64,000 nucleotides of DNA from Eggerthellaceae bacterium (GCA_910575165.1 CAJTDS010000004.1:166398-230397), one strand, 5' to 3'; positions 53,627-63,366 are shown, counted from the first letter of the stretch. Made by a program: numbers and translations. The notes: generated by a model from the letters alone, not told the origin.

Positions 53627-54820
53627 ATGCCCCAGATCTCATTCGGAAACATCCTGCGCGAAGCGCGCGAGCGTCGCGGCTACGACCTGACCGAGACGGC
53701 GCGCCGCCTGCGCATTCGCCCCGATATCCTTCTGGCCATCGAGGAGGAGGACTTCACGCGCATGCCTCCTCACGGCTACACCCGCAACATGGTCAACGCC
53801 TACGCCCGCTTGGTGGGGCTCAATCCCACCGAGATTACCAAGATGTTCCTGGATGCGAACTACGCCTATCGCGCTGGCAAGGCCCGCAGCGGCTCTCCGC
53901 GCTCCACGGGCCGCGTCGATTTGGGCGGCGCGCGCCTGGGCAGCCGTTCCCGCAGCGGCAAGGACGAGGAGGCCGGCGGCCGCCCGGCCCGCGCCAACGC
54001 CTTCGGGCGCATGGTCTACGACGACCGGCGCGAGTACGGCCGCGACTACGGCCAGCGCAACATGGACCGCATCCACGCCCAGGACAGCACCCATCAGAGC
54101 CATCGGCCGGCGCTGAACACGCAGTACTCCAACTTCTACGCCGGCCCCAGCAACACCAACGCCGTCATGTCCCGGTTGCCCATCTTCATCGCCATTCTGG
54201 TGGTGCTGGTGCTGCTGGCCATCGTGTTGTCCTTCACCATGTGCCGTCACGACAGCGGCTCCGACGCCCCCACCAAGCCGGTATCGGGCCTCAACGACAC
54301 CACGGGTCCCGACCAAGACCCCACCACCACGCCGTCCGCCTACAACTCGCCGGTGACCGAGACGGCCCCCACCAGCGTCACGGTGACCTACGAGGTGGCG
54401 GCCAGCGCCGACTATCCCGACGGCATCTACGCCTCCGTGGACGGGGAGCCCGAGATGATCACCGGCCCCGTGGAGAAGGAGGTCGACGTCACCGACACCT
54501 GGACCTTCGGCACCTGGGCAACCGATGCGGTCACCATCACCTGCGACGGCGAGAACGTCTCCTTCGACGGAACCGACGAGAGCGGCATGCCCACGGCTAC
54601 GGTGAAGTTCTCCGACTACCTCGACCAGTGGTACGAAGACCATCCCAACGTGCAGCGCTCGGGCAAGTCCTCCGGCGACTCCGGAACCTCTGGCGGCGAC
54701 CAGGGCGGCTCCGGGTCTTCCGACGACGGCGGCTCGGCAGGCGACAACGCTTCCAACGACGGCTCCGGCACTCCTGGCGACGACGGATCGGCGGCTGGCG
54801 CCGGCTCCGACCAGCAGTAA
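53627..54820 (+). CDS. RodZ-like helix-turn-helix membrane protein
   Basis: N-terminal HTH (FGNILREARERRGYDLTETARRLRI through GYTRNMVNAYARLVG, residues 5-70), then a basic linker and one transmembrane helix at about 185-205. An extracellular beta-rich domain follows (about 245-335), then a Ser/Gly/Asp-rich tail. This is the layout of RodZ, which links MreB to the wall machinery in rods. No mreB is in the window. GAGGAAGG precedes the ATG, 25 bases after ftsK. Confidence 0.8.
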   Translation: MPQISFGNILREARERRGYDLTETARRLRIRPDILLAIEEEDFTRMPPHGYTRNMVNAYARLVGLNPTEITKMFLDANYAYRAGKARSGSPRSTGRVDLGGARLGSRSRSGKDEEAGGRPARANAFGRMVYDDRREYGRDYGQRNMDRIHAQDSTHQSHRPALNTQYSNFYAGPSNTNAVMSRLPIFIAILVVLVLLAIVLSFTMCRHDSGSDAPTKPVSGLNDTTGPDQDPTTTPSAYNSPVTETAPTSVTVTYEVAASADYPDGIYASVDGEPEMITGPVEKEVDVTDTWTFGTWATDAVTITCDGENVSFDGTDESGMPTATVKFSDYLDQWYEDHPNVQRSGKSSGDSGTSGGDQGGSGSSDDGGSAGDNASNDGSGTPGDDGSAAGAGSDQQ

Positions 54821-54912
54821 GCATCGCATCGCATTCGACCTTCCATTCGCGGCAGCGCGGGGCCCGAGCGCTTCGCCGACCGCTCGTCTCGTTGAAAGGA
54901 AAGGGTATCCCC

Positions 54913-55410
54913 ATGGCGAAGGAATGTAGCTTCGATATCGTGTCCACCATCGACCTGCAGGAGGTGGACAACGCTTACCAGCAGGCCAAGAAGGAGATTG
55001 CCCAGCGCTACGACCTGAAGGACTCCGGGGCATCGATCGCGTTCGACAAGGCGGGCAAGACCCTGACGGTGAGCGCGCCGGCCGACTTCGTGGCGCGCCA
55101 GGTCATCGACGTGCTGTCGAGCAAGCTGATCAAGCGCGGCATCGACCTGGGCTCGGTGAAGTGGGGCGACCCCCAGGCCGCGACGGGCCAGAGCGTGCGC
55201 GTGGTGGGAAGCCTGGTGGAGGGCATCGACAAGGAGTGCGCCGGCACCATCAACAAGGACATCAAGGCGCAGAAGTTCAAGGCGAAGGTGCAGATCGAGG
55301 GAGACAAGCTGCGTGTGAGCTCCCCTTCGCGCGACACGCTGCAGGAGGTCATAGCCTTTGTGAAGGGCAACGACTACGGCCAGCCCCTGCAGTTCACCAA
55401 CTACCGCTAG
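54913..55410 (+). CDS. YajQ family nucleotide-binding protein
   Basis: A 165-residue protein of the YajQ/UPF0234 family; some members bind cyclic di-GMP and others tRNA or nucleotides. SFDIVSTIDLQEVDNAYQQA opens it, with KLIKRGIDLGSV near 73 and VQIEGDKLRVSSPSRDTLQE near the end. GAAAGGAAAGGG precedes ATG 54913. The open frame further upstream is a shadow of the RodZ-like gene. Confidence 0.92.
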   Translation: MAKECSFDIVSTIDLQEVDNAYQQAKKEIAQRYDLKDSGASIAFDKAGKTLTVSAPADFVARQVIDVLSSKLIKRGIDLGSVKWGDPQAATGQSVRVVGSLVEGIDKECAGTINKDIKAQKFKAKVQIEGDKLRVSSPSRDTLQEVIAFVKGNDYGQPLQFTNYR

Positions 55411-55450
55411 GGCCTGTCGTGGGTTCGGTGGATGTGGCGGTGACCGCCCT

Positions 55451-56782
55451 ATGAGCGTGTTGGGGGAAGGGGCGTCCCCTGCGGTTGCTTTCGTGACCTT
55501 GGGATGCGCCAAGAACGAGGTGGATACCAGAGAGATGGGGGAGCGGCTGCTCGACGCCGGTTTCGCCGTGGTCGACGACCCTGCTCGGGCCCAGGCGGTG
55601 GTGGTGAACACCTGCGCGTTCATCCAGAGCGCCATCGAGGAGAGCCTGGACGCCATCTTCGACGCGGCCGACCTGCCCAACGTTGTCGCAGGGGCCCCGC
55701 TCATCGTCGCCGGATGCATGCCTTCGCGTTTCGGCGACGAGCTCGCCACCGAGCTGCCCGAAGCCCGCTCGTTTCTGCCGTGCAGCCGCGAGGACGATAT
55801 CGCCGAGGTGGTGTCGCGCGCGCTTGGCCTGGGCGGGCTCCCGTCCGGCGCGCCTTGGCGGCAGCCGTTGGGCTGCGGGCTGGAAGGCGAGTCGCCGGCA
55901 GGTGCGCCGTTTGCCTACGTGAAGATATCCGACGGATGCGACCGGCGCTGCTCCTTCTGCACCATCCCCGACATCCGCGGGCCCTACCGAAGCTTCTCGG
56001 TGGAGACGGTAGCGCGCGATGTGGCGCGCCAGGTGGAGCGCGGCGCCCGCGAGATCGTGCTCATCGCCCAGGACACGGGCTGCTACGGGCATGATCTCGA
56101 CGAGCCGACGACGCTGGCGGCCCTTCTCGACCGCATGGCCGCCGCGCACCCCGACGTGTGGTTCCGCGTCATGTACACCGAGCCCGACGGCATCACCGAC
56201 GAGCTGCTGGACGTGGTGGCCGGGCGCGACAACGTCTGCTCCTACTTCGACATCCCGCTGCAGCATGTGAGCGCGACCGTTTTGCGGTCGATGCGACGCC
56301 GGGGCGACGCCGAGGCGTTTCGCGCGCTGGTCGGTCGCATACGCTCCTCCGTTCCCGGGGCGACCTTGCGCACCACGCTCATCGCCGGCTTTCCCGGGGA
56401 GACCGACGAGCAGTTCCAGGAGCTGTGCGACTTCGTGGCCGAGGGCTTGTTCGATTACGTGGGCGTGTTCGCCTACTCCGCGGAGGAGGGAACCGCCGCA
56501 GCGTCGCTGCCGGGCCAGCTGGACGAGGAGGAGAAACGCGAACGCGCCCAGGCGGTGCGGGACGTGGCGGACGCGGTCTGCACGGCGAAGGTGGCCGAGC
56601 GCGTCGGGTCGGTTTGCGAGGTGCTGGTGGAAGGGTACGAGGAAGACGGCCAGCTGTACGGACGCGCGCGATGCCAGGCACCCGAAGTGGACGGAGTGGT
56701 CTACCTGGAGTCGGGCGAAGTGGGGCAGTTCGCGAGCGTGAGGATCGCCGACACGCTGCTCTACGAGATGGAAAGCGAGTAG
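55451..56782 (+). CDS. rimO: Ribosomal protein S12 methylthiotransferase RimO
   Basis: Radical SAM enzyme that methylthiolates an Asp of ribosomal protein S12. The N-terminal UPF0004 domain has TLGCAKNEVDTREM (near 16) and NTCAFIQSA (near 54). The radical SAM Cys triad is CDRRCSFCTIPDIRGPYRS near 163. A TRAM domain is at the C-terminus. SEEGTAA near 340 is typical. It is 443 residues long. The start has only a weak ribosome binding site. Confidence 0.94.
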   Translation: MSVLGEGASPAVAFVTLGCAKNEVDTREMGERLLDAGFAVVDDPARAQAVVVNTCAFIQSAIEESLDAIFDAADLPNVVAGAPLIVAGCMPSRFGDELATELPEARSFLPCSREDDIAEVVSRALGLGGLPSGAPWRQPLGCGLEGESPAGAPFAYVKISDGCDRRCSFCTIPDIRGPYRSFSVETVARDVARQVERGAREIVLIAQDTGCYGHDLDEPTTLAALLDRMAAAHPDVWFRVMYTEPDGITDELLDVVAGRDNVCSYFDIPLQHVSATVLRSMRRRGDAEAFRALVGRIRSSVPGATLRTTLIAGFPGETDEQFQELCDFVAEGLFDYVGVFAYSAEEGTAAASLPGQLDEEEKRERAQAVRDVADAVCTAKVAERVGSVCEVLVEGYEEDGQLYGRARCQAPEVDGVVYLESGEVGQFASVRIADTLLYEMESE

Positions 56783-56789
56783 AGCGGCC

Positions 56790-58049
56790 ATGGGTGCTTC
56801 CGAGGGCAGAATGCAATCCGCCGAAGGGCGTCTGTGGACGCCGGCGAACATCGTTACCATGGTGCGCATCTGCCTGGTCCCCGTGTTCGTCGTCGCGCTC
56901 GTCAGCCCATGGCCTGAGTGGTTCGGCTTCGACTGGCTTCCCGACGGCGACAAGTCCATCATCGCCGCCGGCATCTTCATCGTCATCTCCTGCACCGACT
57001 GGCTCGACGGCTATCTGGCCCGCAGTCGCGGCGAGGTGACTACGTTCGGGAAGTTCATGGACCCGCTGGCCGACAAGATTCTGGTGACGGCGGCGCTGCT
57101 CGCCCTCATCGAGCTGGGGACGCTGCCCAGCTGGGTGGTGCTGGTCATCCTCGCCCGGGAGTTCATCGTCTCGGGGGTGCGCATGGTGGCCGCCAGCGAG
57201 GGCGTGGTCATAGCCGCCAGCTACTACGGCAAGTTCAAGACGGTGTTCCAGATGATCGCCGTGGTCATGTTCACCGTGAAGGACTCCCATATGGTCGGCA
57301 CCGCCGGCGAGGCGTTCGGCGACATGCTGTGGCTCGCGAGCTGGGCCGTGATGCTGGTTGCGTTGGCGCTCACGGTGGTGTCCATGGTCGATTACGTTGC
57401 CAAGGCTCGCTTCCTGCTGGGGTTCGGTCGGGAGGAGGCTGCCTCGCAGGATGAGCCGGGCGTTCGGAGGGATGCGGTCGCTGCGGATTCCGCCGGGGAG
57501 GCGGAGGATGTCGGCGGGAGCGCCGGAGCTGGGGCCCTTTCGCCTGCGCCCGAGCTGGGAGCCGAGACGCTGGCGCTCGCGTCGGCCGCGGTGGCGGACG
57601 CGGTGCGCTGCCGCGTGAGCGTGGGCACCGCCGAAAGCCTGACGGGCGGGTTGATCGCCGGGGCGCTCACGAGCGTGCCCGGAAGCTCGGCCGTGGTTCG
57701 CGGGGGCGTCGTCAGCTACGCGGCAGAGGTCAAGGAGTCGCTGTTGGGCGTTCCTCCCGCCACGGTGCGGGACGAGGGCGTGGTGAGCGCCGAGACCGCG
57801 TGCGCCATGGCCGAAGGTGCGCGGCGGCAGCTCGGTTGCGACGTGTCCGTGGCGGTGACCGGCATTGCCGGACCGGGGGGCGCCGAGCCGGGAAAGCCTG
57901 TGGGCACCGTATGGATGGCCCTTGCGACGGCTTCGGGCACCGAGGCGTTCGAGTTCTGCTTTGCCGGAACCCGCCAGCAGGTGCGCGAGCAGACGGTGAA
58001 CGCAGCTCTCGAGCGCATCCGATGCGCCGTCGTCGCCGTGTCCGAATAG
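56790..58049 (+). CDS. Fusion of phosphatidylglycerophosphate synthase (PgsA) and CinA-type nicotinamide-nucleotide amidase
   Basis: Residues 10-205 are a CDP-alcohol phosphatidyltransferase. TPANIVTMVRICLVPVFVV and the motif DGYLARSRGEVTTFGKFMDPLAD keep all catalytic Asp, Gly and Arg positions, with several membrane helices. A linker of about 50 residues rich in Ala, Glu and Gly follows. From residue 255, SVGTAESLTGGLIAGALTSV, RGGVVSYAAEVKESLLGV, AVTGIAGPGGAEPGKPVGTVW and RQQVREQTVN form a complete CinA C-terminal amidohydrolase. pgsA and cinA are adjacent but separate in many Gram-positives. No stop or frame change is seen here. Confidence 0.9.
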   Translation: MGASEGRMQSAEGRLWTPANIVTMVRICLVPVFVVALVSPWPEWFGFDWLPDGDKSIIAAGIFIVISCTDWLDGYLARSRGEVTTFGKFMDPLADKILVTAALLALIELGTLPSWVVLVILAREFIVSGVRMVAASEGVVIAASYYGKFKTVFQMIAVVMFTVKDSHMVGTAGEAFGDMLWLASWAVMLVALALTVVSMVDYVAKARFLLGFGREEAASQDEPGVRRDAVAADSAGEAEDVGGSAGAGALSPAPELGAETLALASAAVADAVRCRVSVGTAESLTGGLIAGALTSVPGSSAVVRGGVVSYAAEVKESLLGVPPATVRDEGVVSAETACAMAEGARRQLGCDVSVAVTGIAGPGGAEPGKPVGTVWMALATASGTEAFEFCFAGTRQQVREQTVNAALERIRCAVVAVSE

Positions 58050-58450
58050 GAGTTTCCGGTCGTCTCCCTCGAGGTCGTGTCGCCGACGCCTCTGCATGCT
58101 GGTACCTCCCGGACGGCTACGACGGGCGAAAGGGGCGGCTACGGTCCGGCGTTGCTTTTCGCAAGGTTCCTGCAAGGTTGACGGTGCGATCGCGTACGAG
58201 TCGACCGACGGTGCTGCAAGGCGGACGTCAGATACAAGAAGATTTGTTCGCTATGCCTGCAACAACGGCTTTCGGTTGCGCGGGCATTTTGGCAAGCTGA
58301 CCAGAGACGTCGGATGTAACGCCCTGTCATGGTCTTGGCAGGGCGTGCCGCTATGATGTTTTGCGGGCAAGGGAAAATATCCCTTGACATGCAAACAGGT
58401 GTTCGGTAATCTCAACGGAGATGCTGAAGAGAAGCAGGAAGGCGCACCCT
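58050..58450 (+). other. Gene-free stretch upstream of recA
   Basis: No convincing coding sequence is seen. It contains a hairpin with ACGCCCTG/CAGGGCGT arms near 58319-58348, possibly ending the pgsA-cinA transcript. The recA promoter with a LexA-type box lies at its 3' end. Confidence 0.6.
58384..58412 (+). promoter_or_regulatory. recA promoter with LexA (SOS) box
   Basis: TTGACA (58384-58389) and TAATCT (58407-58412) are 17 bp apart. Between them lies CAAACAGGTGTTCG (58392-58405). It matches the Gram-positive SOS box CGAACRNRYGTTCG at 13 of 14 positions. LexA bound there would block RNA polymerase. Confidence 0.85.
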
Positions 58451-59506
58451 ATGGCAGAGACAAAAGACCAACTCGTCAGAATGGCCACGGACACGATCGA
58501 GTCCAAGTTCGGCAAAGGCTCCATCATGAAGTACGGGGATGCCGACCACAACCTCGTCATCGACGCCATTCCCACCGGAGCGCTTCCGCTCGATGCCGCC
58601 TTGGGCATTGGCGGCGTCCCTCGGGGCCGTATCGTCGAAGTTTACGGCCCCGAGTCCAGCGGCAAGACAACGCTGGCGCTGCAGATCATCGCCGAGGCCC
58701 AGGCGCTTGGCGGCATCGTCGCCTTCATCGACGCCGAGCACGCGCTCGACCCTGTGTACGCGGCGCGCTTGGGCGTCGATATCGACGACGTTCTGGTTTC
58801 CCAGCCGGACTATGGCGAGCAGGCCCTGGAAATCTGCGATATGCTCGTACGCTCGGGCGCTATCGACGTCGTGGTCATCGACTCGGTGGCCGCCCTGGTT
58901 CCCAAGGCCGAGATCGAGGGCGAGATCGGGGACACTACGGTGGGCCTGCAGGCCCGGCTCATGTCCCAGGCGCTGCGCAAGCTGGCCGGCTCCCTTTCCA
59001 AGTCGAACACGCTCTGCATCTTCATCAACCAGCTGCGCGAGAAGATCGGCGGGTACGGCAACCCGGAGACCACGACCGGCGGCCGCGCCCTCAAGTTCTT
59101 CGCCTCGGTGCGCATCGACGTGCGCAAAGGCGAGGCCATCAAGAAAGACGGCGAGATTATCGGCAACCGCGTGAAGGCCAAAGTGGTCAAGAACAAGGTG
59201 GCCGCCCCGTTCAAGCAGGCGGAATTCGATCTGATGTTCGGCGAGGGCATATCCCGCGAGGGGTGCATCGTGGACATGGCGGTAGAGGCGGGCGTCGCCA
59301 AGAAGAGCGGCGCTTGGTACACCTACGGCGAGGAGCGGCTCGGCCAGGGCAGGGAGGCGGCAAAGCTCACCTTGCGCGAGAACCCCGAGCTGCGCGACGA
59401 GATCGAGGTCAAGGTGCGCGAGGCCTACGGCGTGCCGGTCATATCCCGCACGGCCGAACAGGCCGAACAGGTAAGCCCTGTGGCGAAGCCGAAGCCGAAG
59501 AAGTAG
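58451..59506 (+). CDS. recA: Recombinase RecA
   Basis: Strand-exchange protein and LexA coprotease. Walker [14 protein letters not shown] is near residue 68. Walker [21 protein letters not shown] lies near 140, and the L2 loop region [26 protein letters not shown] near 195. The C-terminal domain is intact and ends in a Lys-rich tail. It is 351 residues with no intein. ATG 58451 follows GCAGGAAGG. Controlled by a LexA-type box. Confidence 0.98.
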   Translation: MAETKDQLVRMATDTIESKFGKGSIMKYGDADHNLVIDAIPTGALPLDAALGIGGVPRGRIVEVYGPESSGKTTLALQIIAEAQALGGIVAFIDAEHALDPVYAARLGVDIDDVLVSQPDYGEQALEICDMLVRSGAIDVVVIDSVAALVPKAEIEGEIGDTTVGLQARLMSQALRKLAGSLSKSNTLCIFINQLREKIGGYGNPETTTGGRALKFFASVRIDVRKGEAIKKDGEIIGNRVKAKVVKNKVAAPFKQAEFDLMFGEGISREGCIVDMAVEAGVAKKSGAWYTYGEERLGQGREAAKLTLRENPELRDEIEVKVREAYGVPVISRTAEQAEQVSPVAKPKPKK

Positions 59507-59510
59507 CGCC

Positions 59511-60206
59511 GTGGCGGATAGCGACGTGCTCGCCGGCCTCCGGGCGAGGATTGCCTCCATCGAGTCGGAAGGTTCCGCAAGCCCCGTCTCCGTTCGCGGC
59601 GGCCTGCCGAACCCGCCGGGCCCCAGTGCCGGCAGCGCGGCTCGCGATGCCGGCAGCTCGCCCTTCGTCGGTTTGCAAAGAGGCGCCCGGAGCAAGGGTG
59701 CGAGAAACGGCAAGGGCAGCGAGGGGTCGTCGTCGGGGGAGCGCGATTTCAGCGAGGAGAGCGCCCTTCGACGCATAGAGCGCCTGGCCAACGTCTCTGA
59801 GCAATGCAGCGGCAAACTTCGAAGCCGTCTGCTGCAGGAGGGATGGAAGGCCGAGCAGGTGGAGGGGGCTTTGGAGCGTGCGAGGGCCTGCCTGCTCGTG
59901 GACGACGAGCGCTATGCGTCCGTGTTCGTGCGCAGCCGTCTTGCCCAGCGCAAAGGAGAGGCGGGCATCCTCTTCACTTTGAAAGGCCTGGGGTACGAAG
60001 AGGACTACGTGCGCGCCCTCGTGCAGGAGCAACGGCAGGATGCAGGCCTTGGAACCGAGGTCGACCGTGCGCTCGAGCTTCTGGCTGCCAAGCCTCCGAA
60101 GTCGAAGAACCTGCATGACGGCGCCTATCGCAAACTCGTATCGGCCGGCTTCACGCCTTCCGTCGCGTCAGAGGCGGCTACGCTTTTCTGCGAGGAGCTG
60201 CGCTAG
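59511..60206 (+). CDS. recX: Regulatory protein RecX
   Basis: Modulates RecA filament activity. After an N-terminal disordered part of about 75 residues come the helical RecX repeats: ALRRIERLANVSEQCSGKLRSRL, VEGALERARACLLVDDERYASVFVRSRL and ILFTLKGLGYEEDYV. It is 231 residues long. GTG start four bases after recA, so co-transcribed. Confidence 0.88.
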   Translation: MADSDVLAGLRARIASIESEGSASPVSVRGGLPNPPGPSAGSAARDAGSSPFVGLQRGARSKGARNGKGSEGSSSGERDFSEESALRRIERLANVSEQCSGKLRSRLLQEGWKAEQVEGALERARACLLVDDERYASVFVRSRLAQRKGEAGILFTLKGLGYEEDYVRALVQEQRQDAGLGTEVDRALELLAAKPPKSKNLHDGAYRKLVSAGFTPSVASEAATLFCEELR

Positions 60207-60381
60207 CCGCCTCGTCGCCTGTCGGACTGTGCATGTCTTTAGGTTTTTCGCATATATTGCCCATCGCGGCCGAAACGCCGCCGCTGTCCCATTATGATTA
60301 CAAGGCCTGAGTAAACGCATCTTTCGGGATGCTTCTTATAGACAACAGCATACGGTGTCCCTTATCGTGCGTTTTCTCATG

Positions 60382-60406
60382 CCCGACGTTGCGTCGGGTA
60401 TTTTTT
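60382..60406 (+). terminator. Strong terminator upstream of rny
   Basis: CCCGAC and GTCGGG pair around GTTGC, followed by TATTTTTT. It lies 175 bases after recX and 63 bases before rny. It may end the recA-recX transcript or act as an attenuator in an rny leader. A second small hairpin (GCATC/GATGC, near 60318) precedes it. Confidence 0.8.
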
Positions 60407-60468
60407 ACGTTGTGAAACCATGACATGAAGACTACGTTGACCAGCACGTATGATGAAGGGGGGACAAC

Positions 60469-62031
60469 ATGCCAGTCGAAATCACAGCGATCATCGCCGT
60501 TGTGTGCGTCGCATGCGGCGCCGGTATCGGCTTTGCGATCATGAAGCTGCGCGCCAACGGGGCAGCCCAGCGGGCGCAGGCCGAGGCCCAGTCCTTGGTA
60601 GAGGACGCGAAGCGTCAGGCCGAAACGTTCAAGCGCGAGGCGAAGCTCGAGGCCAAGGACGAAGCCATGCGTCTCAAGCAGGAGATGCAGGCGGAGCAGA
60701 AGGAGCGCATGAAGGAGGTGCGCAAGGCCGAGGACCGTCTCGACCAGCGCGAGCGCCTGCTCGACAAGCGCGACGAGACCCTGAACCAGCGCGACGACAA
60801 GCTCAACGACCGCGAGCACCAGATCTCGTCGCTGCAAGGCCAGCTCGACCGCCGCTCCCGCGACCTTGAGGAAGCCCAGCGCGAAGTGGGCTACAAGCTC
60901 GAGAAGGTGGCGGGCATGACCCCCGAGGAGGCCAAGCGAGAGCTGCTCGACTCCTTGAAGGACCAGGTGGCCCACGAGTCCGCTGCCATCATCCGCGATG
61001 CGGAGGCCCAAGCCAAGGCCGAGGCCGACAAGAAGGCCCGCTCCATCCTGAGCCTGGCCATCCAGCGGGTGGCCGCCGACCACACGGCCGAGACCACGGT
61101 GTCCACCATCCACATCCCCTCGGACGACCTCAAGGGCCGCATCATCGGTCGCGAGGGCCGCAACATCCGCTCCTTCGAGCAGCTGACCGGCACGAACCTC
61201 ATCATCGACGATACGCCTGAATGCGTCACCATCTCGTGCTTCGACCCGGTTCGCCGCGAGATCGGCCGCGTCACCATGGAGAACCTCGTCGCAGACGGGC
61301 GAATCCATCCGGCGCGCATCGAGGAGATGTTCGGCAAGGCGGAGAGCCTGGTGAACCAGCGCGTTCAGGAGGCGGGCGAGCAGGCCGCCTTCGATACCGG
61401 CATCCATGACCTGCATCCCGAGATTATCCATACGCTCGGCCGCTTGCGCTACCGCACCTCCTTCGGCCAGAACGTGCTCAACCACTCGCTGGAAGTCGCC
61501 TACCTGGCGTCGGTCATGGCTTCCGAGCTGGGGCTCGACCCCATTCCCGCCAAGCGGGCCGGCCTTCTGCACGACTTGGGCAAGGCGGTCGACCACGAGG
61601 TCGAGGGTAGCCATGCGGTCATCGGCGCCGACCTCGCCCGCCGCTTCGGCGAGAAGCCCGAGATCGTGCACGCCATCGAGGCGCACCATAACGACGTGGA
61701 GCCCGAGAGCGTGCTGGCGGTGCTCGTCCAGGCCGCCGACGCGGTTTCCGCCGCCCGGCCGGGTGCGCGCAAGGAGACCCTCGACGCGTACGTGAAGCGC
61801 CTGGAGAAGCTCGAGGAGATAGCGAACTCCTACAACGGCGTCGAGCGCACCTACGCCATCCAGGCAGGGCGCGAGGTGCGCGTCATGGTGGAGCCGGACA
61901 AGGTGGACGAGGCGTCCACGACGGTGCTCGCCCATGACATCGCCCAGCGTATCGAGAACGAGCTGCAGTATCCCGGCCAGGTGAAGGTCGTGGTCATCCG
62001 CGAGAGCCGCGCTATCGGCATCGCGAAGTAG
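60469..62031 (+). CDS. rny: Ribonuclease Y
   Basis: Membrane-anchored endoribonuclease starting bulk mRNA decay. One N-terminal transmembrane helix (residues 3-25) is followed by a long coiled coil to about residue 190. Then comes a KH domain with [19 protein letters not shown] (near 224) and an HD domain with [12 protein letters not shown] (near 365). It is 520 residues long. GGGGG lies about 8 bases before the ATG. Its presence alongside RNase J in one window gives a B. subtilis-like decay machinery. Confidence 0.96.
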   Translation: MPVEITAIIAVVCVACGAGIGFAIMKLRANGAAQRAQAEAQSLVEDAKRQAETFKREAKLEAKDEAMRLKQEMQAEQKERMKEVRKAEDRLDQRERLLDKRDETLNQRDDKLNDREHQISSLQGQLDRRSRDLEEAQREVGYKLEKVAGMTPEEAKRELLDSLKDQVAHESAAIIRDAEAQAKAEADKKARSILSLAIQRVAADHTAETTVSTIHIPSDDLKGRIIGREGRNIRSFEQLTGTNLIIDDTPECVTISCFDPVRREIGRVTMENLVADGRIHPARIEEMFGKAESLVNQRVQEAGEQAAFDTGIHDLHPEIIHTLGRLRYRTSFGQNVLNHSLEVAYLASVMASELGLDPIPAKRAGLLHDLGKAVDHEVEGSHAVIGADLARRFGEKPEIVHAIEAHHNDVEPESVLAVLVQAADAVSAARPGARKETLDAYVKRLEKLEEIANSYNGVERTYAIQAGREVRVMVEPDKVDEASTTVLAHDIAQRIENELQYPGQVKVVVIRESRAIGIAK

Positions 62032-62039
62032 AGCCGTCG

Positions 62040-63155
62040 GTGGGTCGCTTGGCAGACAACGGCGCGTTAGGCGAAGCCGTGAGCCTGAGGGTCGAGACCG
62101 ACCTGGGCCACGGCTTCGTCCGCTTGTTGACGGCGGAGGCCGAGCGCCGTCAGGCGGCCCACGACATCCGTTCGTGCGAGGACGTCGTCATAGAGCTCCT
62201 GCGCAACGCACGGGATGCGCAGGCCCGTCGAATCTTCTTGGCAACGTCGCGGGAACTCGACGAACGACGCATCGTGGTGATCGACGACGGCGCGGGAGTG
62301 CCGCAGGAGCTGTTCTCCCGCATCTTCGAGCCCAGGGTCACCTCCAAGCTCGACACGGTCCATATGGACAAGTGGGGGGTTCACGGGCGCGGCATGGCGC
62401 TGTACTCCATTGCGGTAAACGCGAAGAGCGCCGCCGTCGCCGATTCCGCCGAGGGGGGCGGAACCTCCATCGTCGTCGACGTCGACGGGCGCGCGCTCAA
62501 GGAGCGGAAGGACCAGTCGACGTTTCCGGTGTTTCGCCTGGACGCTTCGACGGGCAGCGTCGCGGTGACCGGTCCGCGCAACATCGTGAGGACCGCATGC
62601 GAGTTCGCCATGGATTCCCGCGGACGTTACCAGGTGTTCTTCGGGTCTCCCACCGAAATCGCCGCCGCCTTGTACGCGGCAGCGAGCCCCGAGGGGCGGT
62701 CGGCGGGCAGCTTGGGGGCGAACCCCCGCACCGCGCCTTTATGCGAGCGCCTGCGCCTGGCGTCCGGCCCCGAGGAGTTCGCGTCGGTTGCCGCGGGCTT
62801 GGGCCTTCGCATGTCCGCGCGCAGCGCCCGCAGGATCATTGACGGCCTCATCGAGCCGCCGCTTCCCCTGGCCGAGCTCATCGCCCGGCAGCTCAGGACG
62901 GATGGAGATGGCTCGGGCGCGCCTGCGTCGGTGGCCGAGGTCGCGTCCGACGGGAAAGGAGCGCCTAGCGGCTCCCGTCGGTCTGCGGCGCGCAGCACCG
63001 CCCCCCGCATCTCCGACGCCGATCTGGAGGCGTTCGGCGACCGCGTGGCGGATGCGTTCGAAGGTCTGGCCGATTCCTACTACCTCTCGGCCGACGTGCG
63101 CCCGTCGGTCAAGGTGTCTAGGGGCGAGCTGGTGGTGCGCATACCGCTCGCGTGA
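62040..63155 (+). CDS. GHKL-type ATP-binding protein, function unknown
   Basis: Residues 30-150 carry a GHKL/HSP90-like ATPase fold: DVVIELLRNARDAQA (N box), VVIDDGAGVPQEL (G1) and WGVHGRGMALYSIAVNA (G2). The remaining 220 residues have no recognised domain, with a disordered stretch near 290-320. It is not a histidine kinase: no H box or membrane helix is visible. A MutL- or Hsp90-like role cannot be told. GTG 62040, eight bases after rny, so probably the same operon. Confidence 0.75.
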   Translation: MGRLADNGALGEAVSLRVETDLGHGFVRLLTAEAERRQAAHDIRSCEDVVIELLRNARDAQARRIFLATSRELDERRIVVIDDGAGVPQELFSRIFEPRVTSKLDTVHMDKWGVHGRGMALYSIAVNAKSAAVADSAEGGGTSIVVDVDGRALKERKDQSTFPVFRLDASTGSVAVTGPRNIVRTACEFAMDSRGRYQVFFGSPTEIAAALYAAASPEGRSAGSLGANPRTAPLCERLRLASGPEEFASVAAGLGLRMSARSARRIIDGLIEPPLPLAELIARQLRTDGDGSGAPASVAEVASDGKGAPSGSRRSAARSTAPRISDADLEAFGDRVADAFEGLADSYYLSADVRPSVKVSRGELVVRIPLA

Positions 63156-63187
63156 CCGTCGTCACAAAGAGTCCGTATTTTCACCTC

Positions 63188-63215
63188 TTGCGTTACGCTG
63201 CCGTTCTGGTAAAAT
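63188..63215 (+). promoter_or_regulatory. Promoter of tRNA-Val
   Basis: TTGCGT and TGGTAAAAT (extended -10) at 16-bp spacing, about 33 bases before the tRNA. Confidence 0.65.
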
Positions 63216-63248
63216 TTCTAGTCGCTGCTTACTGCAGTCCCTGTATAC

Positions 63249-63323
63249 GCGCGATTAGCTCAGGGGGAGAGCATCACCTTGACACGGTGGGGGCCGCAAG
63301 TTCAAATCTTGCATCGCGCACCA
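63249..63323 (+). tRNA. tRNA-Val(GAC)
   Basis: Acceptor GCGCGAT pairs with ATCGCGC. The anticodon loop TTGACAC gives GAC. The T-arm GCAAG/CTTGC encloses TTCAAAT. CCA is encoded. Confidence 0.95.
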
Positions 63324-63332
63324 TGAAAGCCG

Positions 63333-63366
63333 CAGGCCGCAAGACTTGTTCTTGCGGCCTGTTTTT
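63333..63366 (+). terminator. Terminator after tRNA-Val
   Basis: CAGGCCGCAAG and CTTGCGGCCTG, 11 bp, followed by TTTTT. Confidence 0.9.

Noticed and set aside
58096..58356. A short gene in the gap before recA
   Set aside because: No ribosome binding site, no recognisable protein features, and it covers a hairpin.
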